Origin: CAZEFK01 sp964511405
GTDB lineage: Bacteria; Pseudomonadota; Alphaproteobacteria; Elsterales; Elsteraceae
Reading direction: 5' to 3'
Assembly: GCA_964511405.1 (NCBI GenBank)
Contig: CAZEFK010000237.1
Location: forward strand, 1-10,211
DNA length: 10,211 nt
Shown: in pieces, positions 7,403-10,211 of the stretch
How positions within the stretch are numbered: position 1 is the first letter of the stretch
Layout: each line of letters starts with the position of its first letter
The notes under the pieces: generated by a model
The model's database searches: none
What the model was told of the DNA's origin: nothing
Seen by the model: only the letters and a program-made list of their open reading frames with translations
Position numbers and translations under genes: made by a program

Positions 7403-7466
7403 ACCTGCCCGAATGGGGGGCCGAATGGGGGGCCCGAATGGGGGGCCTCTGCGGCCCCCGGCAGGT
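7403..7466. repeat. Triple 12-bp G-rich direct repeat enclosed by inverted-repeat arms
   Basis: GAATGGGGGGCC occurs three times in tandem: 7411-7422, 7423-7434 and 7436-7447, with one extra C between copies two and three. The cluster is enclosed by the perfect 7-bp inverted arms ACCTGCC (7403-7409) and GGCAGGT (7460-7466). Each repeat holds a run of six G on the plus strand, so the DNA could fold into a G-quadruplex; on the minus-strand transcript the runs are C. The cluster lies between dps and tetR, both on the minus strand, and does not look coding: the frames through it give only WGA/MGG-type low-complexity peptides. Function is unknown. Confidence 0.75.
7441..7459 (-). terminator. GC hairpin after dps, possible terminator
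   Basis: GGGGGCC (7441-7447) and GGCCCCC (7453-7459) form a perfect 7-bp stem with a 5-nt loop, beginning 11 nt after the dps stop on the minus strand. The sequence after it (CATTCGGG) has no T-tract, so a classic intrinsic terminator is not shown. It could still stall polymerase or protect the 3' end of the dps message. The first arm overlaps the third 12-bp repeat. Confidence 0.35.
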
Positions 7467-7470
7467 CCGA

Positions 7471-7935
7471 TCAGGCCTGGAGCAGCGCCTCCAGCATCCA
7501 GGCCGCCTTCTCGTGCGCGGTCACCCGCACGGTGGCGAGGTCGGCGGTCGAAATGTCGCCTTGCGCGTCGGCCGCCTCGGCCGCGGCCTGGGCCGTGCGC
7601 GCCGCGTGGCGATTGCCGTCGAGCAGTTGACGGATCATCGCGTCGGCCGCCGGGGCGCCCGGCTCCTCGGCGATCGCCGACAGCGCCTTGAACTCGACAT
7701 AGCTGGACGGGGCCTTGACGCCGAGGGCGCGGATGCGTTCGGCGATCTCGTCGGCGGCCTCGTGCAGCTCGCCATACTGGTCCTCGAACAGCTTGTGCAG
7801 CTCGTAGAATCGCGGGCCCACCACGTTCCAGTGGAAGCCGTGGGTCTTCAGGTAGAGCACGTAGGTGTCGGCCAGCAGCTTGGACAGGGCGCCGGCGATC
7901 GCCTCCCGCGCGGCTTGGTCGTTGTGGTACGGCAT
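7471..7935 (-). CDS. dps: Dps-family ferritin-like DNA-protection protein
   Basis: The 154-residue protein is the normal size for Dps, which forms 12-subunit shells that oxidise Fe(II) with peroxide and store iron, sometimes coating DNA. The intersubunit ferroxidase centre is intact by spacing against E. coli Dps: H35 (in THGFHWNVVGP), H47, E51 in place of D67, then D62 and E66 (E. coli H51, H63, D67, D78, E82). Glu at the E51 position is a conservative change seen in other family members. W36 next to H35 is also conserved. The N-terminal tail is short with few lysines (MPYHNDQAAREA), so direct DNA binding by the tail seems weak; this is inference. The start has an AGGAG Shine-Dalgarno at 7943-7947, 7 nt upstream. 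It is monocistronic by appearance. The promoter carries an Irr-box-like inverted repeat, suggesting iron control. Divergent from the DUF1223 gene. Confidence 0.95.
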   Translation of the reverse strand: MPYHNDQAAREAIAGALSKLLADTYVLYLKTHGFHWNVVGPRFYELHKLFEDQYGELHEAADEIAERIRALGVKAPSSYVEFKALSAIAEEPGAPAADAMIRQLLDGNRHAARTAQAAAEAADAQGDISTADLATVRVTAHEKAAWMLEALLQA

Positions 7936-7956
7936 GCTCGTTCTCCTCGGTTACGG

Positions 7957-7988
7957 ACTATATTTAGAATCTCTCTAAGGTTTGTCGA
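7957..7988 (-). promoter_or_regulatory. Probable dps promoter
   Basis: On the minus strand TATAGT (7962-7957) is a strong -10 match (5 of 6). TCGACA (7988-7983) is a 5-of-6 match to the -35, but the spacing is 20 nt, longer than the usual 16-18. This may mean a different -35 or a promoter that needs activation or DNA distortion. The predicted start near 7950 gives a leader of about 15 nt containing the Shine-Dalgarno. Confidence 0.5.
7963..7979. promoter_or_regulatory. Irr-box (ICE)-like operator in the dps promoter
   Basis: The plus strand reads TTTAGAATCTCTCTAAG. The left half TTTAGAA fully matches, and the right half CTCTAAG matches at 5 of 7 positions, the Irr-box form I recall for Alphaproteobacteria (TTTAGAA-3 nt-TTCTAAA). 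The core TTAGA (7964-7968) and TCTAA (7974-7978) arms are perfect. It fills the spacer between the proposed -10 and -35, where a bound Irr (a Fur-family, heme/iron-responsive regulator) would block transcription under low iron. That fits an iron-storage gene. It lies about 75 nt from the DUF1223 start and could affect that gene too. Confidence 0.55.
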
Positions 7989-8054
7989 GGCCCGTAACCT
8001 CGGCCGGCGGACACCGAACCGAGGCGGCGGGCAATGTCGCAGGAGTGCCGCAGC

Positions 8055-8750
8055 ATGGCCAGGGCCAGCCGTTGGATCGCCGCGTTGCTGGGGGCGCTCA
8101 GCCTCGCCGGGCCGGCCCGGGCCGCCGAGCCGGTGGTGGTCGAGCTGTTCACGTCGCAGGGCTGCTCGTCCTGCCCGCCGGCCGACGCGCTGCTGGGTGA
8201 GCTGGCCCAGCGGCCCGATGTGATCGCCTTGGCCTTCCATGTCGACTACTGGGACCGGCTGGGCTGGCGCGACCCGTTCTCGGCGCACTGGGCGACCGAG
8301 CGCCAGCGCGCCTATGCCAAGCTGCTCGGCGGTTCGACCGTCTACACCCCGCAGCTGGTGGTCGACGGCCACAGGGACGTGGTCGGATCCGACGTCCCCG
8401 CCGTCGCCGCGGCGATGGCCCAGCCGCGCCCCGGCCTCACGGTGCCGGTCGGGTTGGCGCACGGCGAGGGCGGCTGGGTCGCGACCGCCGACGCCGGGCA
8501 GGGCAAGGGCATCCTGTGGCTGGCGACCCTGGACCGCCACCATGTCACCAAGATCGGCGCCGGCGAGAATGACGGTCGCGTGCTGACCGACAGCAACGTC
8601 GTGCGCGGCATCCGCAAGCTCGCCGACTGGTCCGGCGCCCCCCTTCGCGTGCCGGTCGCGGCGACGGACATGCCCGAGGGCGACTTGGTCGCGGTCCTGC
8701 TGCAATCCGCCACCGGCCCCTATCTCGGCGCGCGTCTGCTGGCCCGCTAA
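8055..8750 (+). CDS. Secreted DUF1223 thioredoxin-like protein
   Basis: The predicted 231-residue product belongs to the DUF1223 family, recognised by VVVELFTSQGCSSCPPADALL at about 27-47. It carries a CxxC pair (C37-S-S-C40), followed by HVDYWD (62-67), a likely cis-proline loop VYTPQLVVDG (96-105) and the family motif GENDGRVLTDSNVVR (170-184). This is a thioredoxin-like fold with possible thiol-redox activity, but the family has no established reaction. The N-terminus is a signal peptide (MARASRWIAALLGALSLAGPARA, cleavage near residue 23), placing it in the periplasm. Start choice: an ATG at 8034 gives seven more residues, but AGGAG at 8041-8045 is 9 nt before ATG 8055 and lies downstream of 8034, and the signal peptide then starts normally. 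Divergent from dps; shared control by the 7936-8054 region is possible. No further gene is attached downstream. Confidence 0.9.
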   Translation: MARASRWIAALLGALSLAGPARAAEPVVVELFTSQGCSSCPPADALLGELAQRPDVIALAFHVDYWDRLGWRDPFSAHWATERQRAYAKLLGGSTVYTPQLVVDGHRDVVGSDVPAVAAAMAQPRPGLTVPVGLAHGEGGWVATADAGQGKGILWLATLDRHHVTKIGAGENDGRVLTDSNVVRGIRKLADWSGAPLRVPVAATDMPEGDLVAVLLQSATGPYLGARLLAR

Positions 8751-8822
8751 CTCCCGGCCTCCGGCATAGCCGCGGCCCCCTGTCGCTTGCGCGGCGGGGC
8801 GCCAGGCCTTATCTCCTGCGCC

Positions 8823-8873
8823 GGATCGTCTGCGGGCCGCCGGGGACGGCGGTTGCGGTGCGCCCGACGATCC
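8823..8873. repeat. 8-bp inverted repeat around the kinase promoter
   Basis: GGATCGTC (8823-8830) and GACGATCC (8866-8873) are perfect inverted arms separated by 35 nt. The right arm ends one base before the -10 hexamer, and the left arm lies 22 nt before the -35. A related direct repeat is also present: CCTTATCTCCTGCGCC at 8807-8822 and CCTTATACTGCGCC at 8872-8885. Together these could be duplicated promoter or operator DNA. Function is unknown. Confidence 0.45.
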
Positions 8874-8880
8874 TTATACT
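8853..8880 (+). promoter_or_regulatory. Probable promoter of the pfkB-family kinase and typA
   Basis: TATACT at 8875-8880 is a 5-of-6 match to the -10, and TTGCGG at 8853-8858 is a partial -35 (first three bases) with a 16-nt spacer. The predicted start is near 8887, giving a leader of about 48 nt before ATG 8935. It is the best promoter-like sequence in the 184-nt gap after the DUF1223 gene. Confidence 0.5.
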
Positions 8881-8934
8881 GCGCCGCACAAATTCCCCGA
8901 CCCCGCGCAATCCAGCGAAAGGCCCGCCCGGTCC

Positions 8935-9936
8935 ATGACGCCGCTTGAGGTCGTCGGCATTGGCAATGCCATTGTCGACGTGATCGCCACGACCGAGGAT
9001 GCCTTCCTCGACGCCCAGGGCCTGGTCAAAGGCTCGATGACCCTGATCGACGAGGCGCGCGGCGAGGCGATCTACGCCAAGATGGGCCCGGGCCTGGAAT
9101 GCTCGGGCGGCTCGGCGGCCAACACCATGGGCGGCTTCGCGTCGCTCGGAGGCAGGGGCGCCTATATCGGCAAGGTCCGCGGCGACCAGCTCGGGACCGT
9201 GTTCCGGCACGACATCCAGGCGGCAGGCATCGCCTTCACCACGCCGGCCGCGACCGACGGCCCCTCGACCGCACGCTGCCTGGTGCTGGTCAGCCCCGAC
9301 GCCCAGCGCACCATGGCGACATATCTCGGCGCCTGCGTCGAGCTCGGCCCCGAGGACCTGGATGTCGCGGCACTCCAGCGGACCAAGGTCGTGTACCTGG
9401 AAGGCTATCTGTGGGACCCGCCACGGGCCAAGGAAGCCTTCCTCGAAGCCGCACGCATCGTCCATGCCTCGGGCGGCAAGGTGGCGCTGAGCCTCAGCGA
9501 CAGTTTCTGCGTGGCGCGGCACAAGCCGGAATTCCTGTCGTTCATCGATGGACATGTCGACCTGCTGTTCGCCAACGAGGCCGAGATCCTGATGCTGACC
9601 GGCGCCGCCGACCTGCCGGCCGCGGTGCAGGCGTTGCGCGGCACCTGCGACGTGGCGGCGATCACCCGCGGCGCGGCGGGCTCGCTGGTGCTGGACCAGA
9701 CGGGCATCACCGAAGTGCCGGTCGAGCCGGTCGGCGCGGTGGTCGACACCACCGGCGCTGGCGACCTCTATGCCGCGGGCTTCCTGCTGGGCCATGTCCG
9801 CGGTTTCGACGCCATGGCCTGCGGCCGCCTCGGCAGCCTCGCTGCCGGCGAGGTCATCTCGCATCTGGGCGCGCGCCCCGCGACCAGCCTCAAGGCGCTG
9901 GCCGCCGAGCGCCTGCCTCACCTCAACCTGGCCTGA
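8935..9936 (+). CDS. PfkB-family kinase, adenosine kinase-like
   Basis: The 333-residue protein is a ribokinase-fold (PfkB) ATP-dependent kinase; alphaproteobacterial proteins of this type are commonly annotated as adenosine kinase. Residues 5-16 (EVVGIGNAIVDV) are the typical first strand of the family. Signature 1 is at 56-73 (CSGGSAANTMGGFASLGG), where the GG contacts the substrate. Signature 2 is at 271-285 (DTTGAGDLYAAGFLL), with the GAGD anion hole and the catalytic base D277. NEAEILMLTG (214-223) is the conserved ATP-side motif. The N63-T64 and early DVI segments fit the nucleoside/sugar-binding pocket, but substrate choice (adenosine, ribose, fructose or another sugar) is not settled by sequence alone. 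An AAAGG Shine-Dalgarno-like stretch lies 12 nt upstream of ATG 8935, rather far. Only 15 nt separate its TGA from typA, so co-transcription is likely. Confidence 0.85.
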   Translation: MTPLEVVGIGNAIVDVIATTEDAFLDAQGLVKGSMTLIDEARGEAIYAKMGPGLECSGGSAANTMGGFASLGGRGAYIGKVRGDQLGTVFRHDIQAAGIAFTTPAATDGPSTARCLVLVSPDAQRTMATYLGACVELGPEDLDVAALQRTKVVYLEGYLWDPPRAKEAFLEAARIVHASGGKVALSLSDSFCVARHKPEFLSFIDGHVDLLFANEAEILMLTGAADLPAAVQALRGTCDVAAITRGAAGSLVLDQTGITEVPVEPVGAVVDTTGAGDLYAAGFLLGHVRGFDAMACGRLGSLAAGEVISHLGARPATSLKALAAERLPHLNLA

Positions 9937-9951
9937 GCCGACGGAGCCGTC

Positions 9952-10211
9952 ATGGAGCGCCGCAACCTCGCGATCATCGCGCACGTCGACCACGGCAAGA
10001 CGACCCTGGTCGACAAGCTGCTGCAGCAGAGCGGCACGTTCCGGGCGAACCAGCAGGTCGCCGAACGCGCCATGGATTCCAACGACCTGGAGCGCGAGCG
10101 CGGGATCACGATCCTGGCCAAGTGCACCTCGGTCGAATGGAAGGGCGTGCGCCTGAACATCGTCGACACGCCCGGCCACGCCGACTTCGGCGGCGAGGTC
10201 GAGCGCATCCT
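9952..10211 (+). CDS. typA: TypA/BipA ribosome-associated GTPase (N-terminal part, cut by right edge)
   Basis: The first 86 codons are present; the full protein is about 605 aa. The sequence closely follows E. coli BipA: AIIAHVDHGKTTLVDKLLQQ contains the P-loop (A10-T17), MDSNDLERERGITILAK (41-57) is switch I with the T of GIT, and VDTPGHADFGGEVERI (71-86) is the G3 DxxG and switch II. TypA is a translational GTPase related to EF-G and LepA that binds the ribosome and supports growth at low temperature and stress, including late 50S assembly. GGAG at 9943-9946 is 5 nt from the start. It follows the kinase gene after 15 nt. The reading frame is intact to the edge. Confidence 0.97.
   Translation, partial: MERRNLAIIAHVDHGKTTLVDKLLQQSGTFRANQQVAERAMDSNDLERERGITILAKCTSVEWKGVRLNIVDTPGHADFGGEVERI

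Larger units (their letters stand above)
7949..7999. repeat. 8-bp inverted repeat bracketing the dps promoter
   Basis: GGTTACGG (7949-7956) and CCGTAACC (7992-7999) are perfect inverted arms 35 nt apart, nested around the Irr-box-like site. One arm falls in the dps leader and the other upstream of the -35. It may be a two-site binding element or a cruciform. Confidence 0.5.

Noticed and set aside
8034..8054. Earlier ATG for the DUF1223 gene at 8034
   Set aside because: The good AGGAG site at 8041-8045 lies after it and is well placed for ATG 8055, which also starts a clean signal peptide.
8769..8800. Possible terminator after the DUF1223 gene (GCCGCG...CGCGGC, or GCCCC...GGGGC)
   Set aside because: The arms are short with long loops, and no T-tract follows; such pairs are frequent in DNA this GC-rich.

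Overview
The window comes from a very GC-rich (roughly 70%) bacterial chromosome. Gene content and codon use fit an alphaproteobacterium. The Irr-box-like site at the dps promoter and the PfkB-type adenosine kinase-like gene next to typA suggest a member of Rhodospirillales or a relative. That assignment is inference; no rRNA or other marker is present. I see no tRNA, rRNA, insertion sequence, integrase or CRISPR array. This looks like ordinary core/accessory chromosome rather than a mobile island.

Layout, left to right. (1) 1-451, minus: 5' part of a ROK-family transcriptional regulator running off the left edge. (2) 644-2322, plus: a two-gene unit with overlapping stop and start (ATGA), a secreted protein of unknown function followed by a GT4-type glycosyltransferase. 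(3) 2319-7313, minus: a compact efflux operon in the order TetR repressor, membrane-fusion adaptor, RND permease. It has a GTGA coupling between regulator and adaptor and one autoregulated-looking promoter/operator ahead of tetR. No outer-membrane channel gene is present, so the pump probably borrows a TolC/OprM-type channel encoded elsewhere. The permease gene and the glycosyltransferase gene converge and share bases of their stop codons. (4) 7341-7470: intergenic DNA with three copies of a 12-bp G-rich repeat, a GC hairpin and smaller inverted repeats. (5) 7471-7935, minus: a Dps ferritin-like protein. Its promoter carries an inverted repeat resembling the alphaproteobacterial Irr box, nested within a second inverted repeat. 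(6) 8055-8750, plus: a secreted DUF1223 thioredoxin-like protein, divergent from dps. (7) 8935-9936, plus: a PfkB-family sugar/nucleoside kinase with a recognisable promoter. It is followed after 15 nt by (8) the start of typA/bipA, a ribosome-associated GTPase, cut by the right edge.

Functionally, the window combines drug/solvent export with its own regulator, iron and peroxide protection (Dps), a likely envelope thiol protein, an envelope or polysaccharide-related gene pair of unclear purpose, and housekeeping functions (nucleoside kinase, TypA). I found no clearly new multigene system. The best leads are regulatory DNA (the dps promoter, the tetR promoter with a probable leaderless start, the 12-bp repeat cluster) and the uncharacterised secreted-protein/glycosyltransferase pair.
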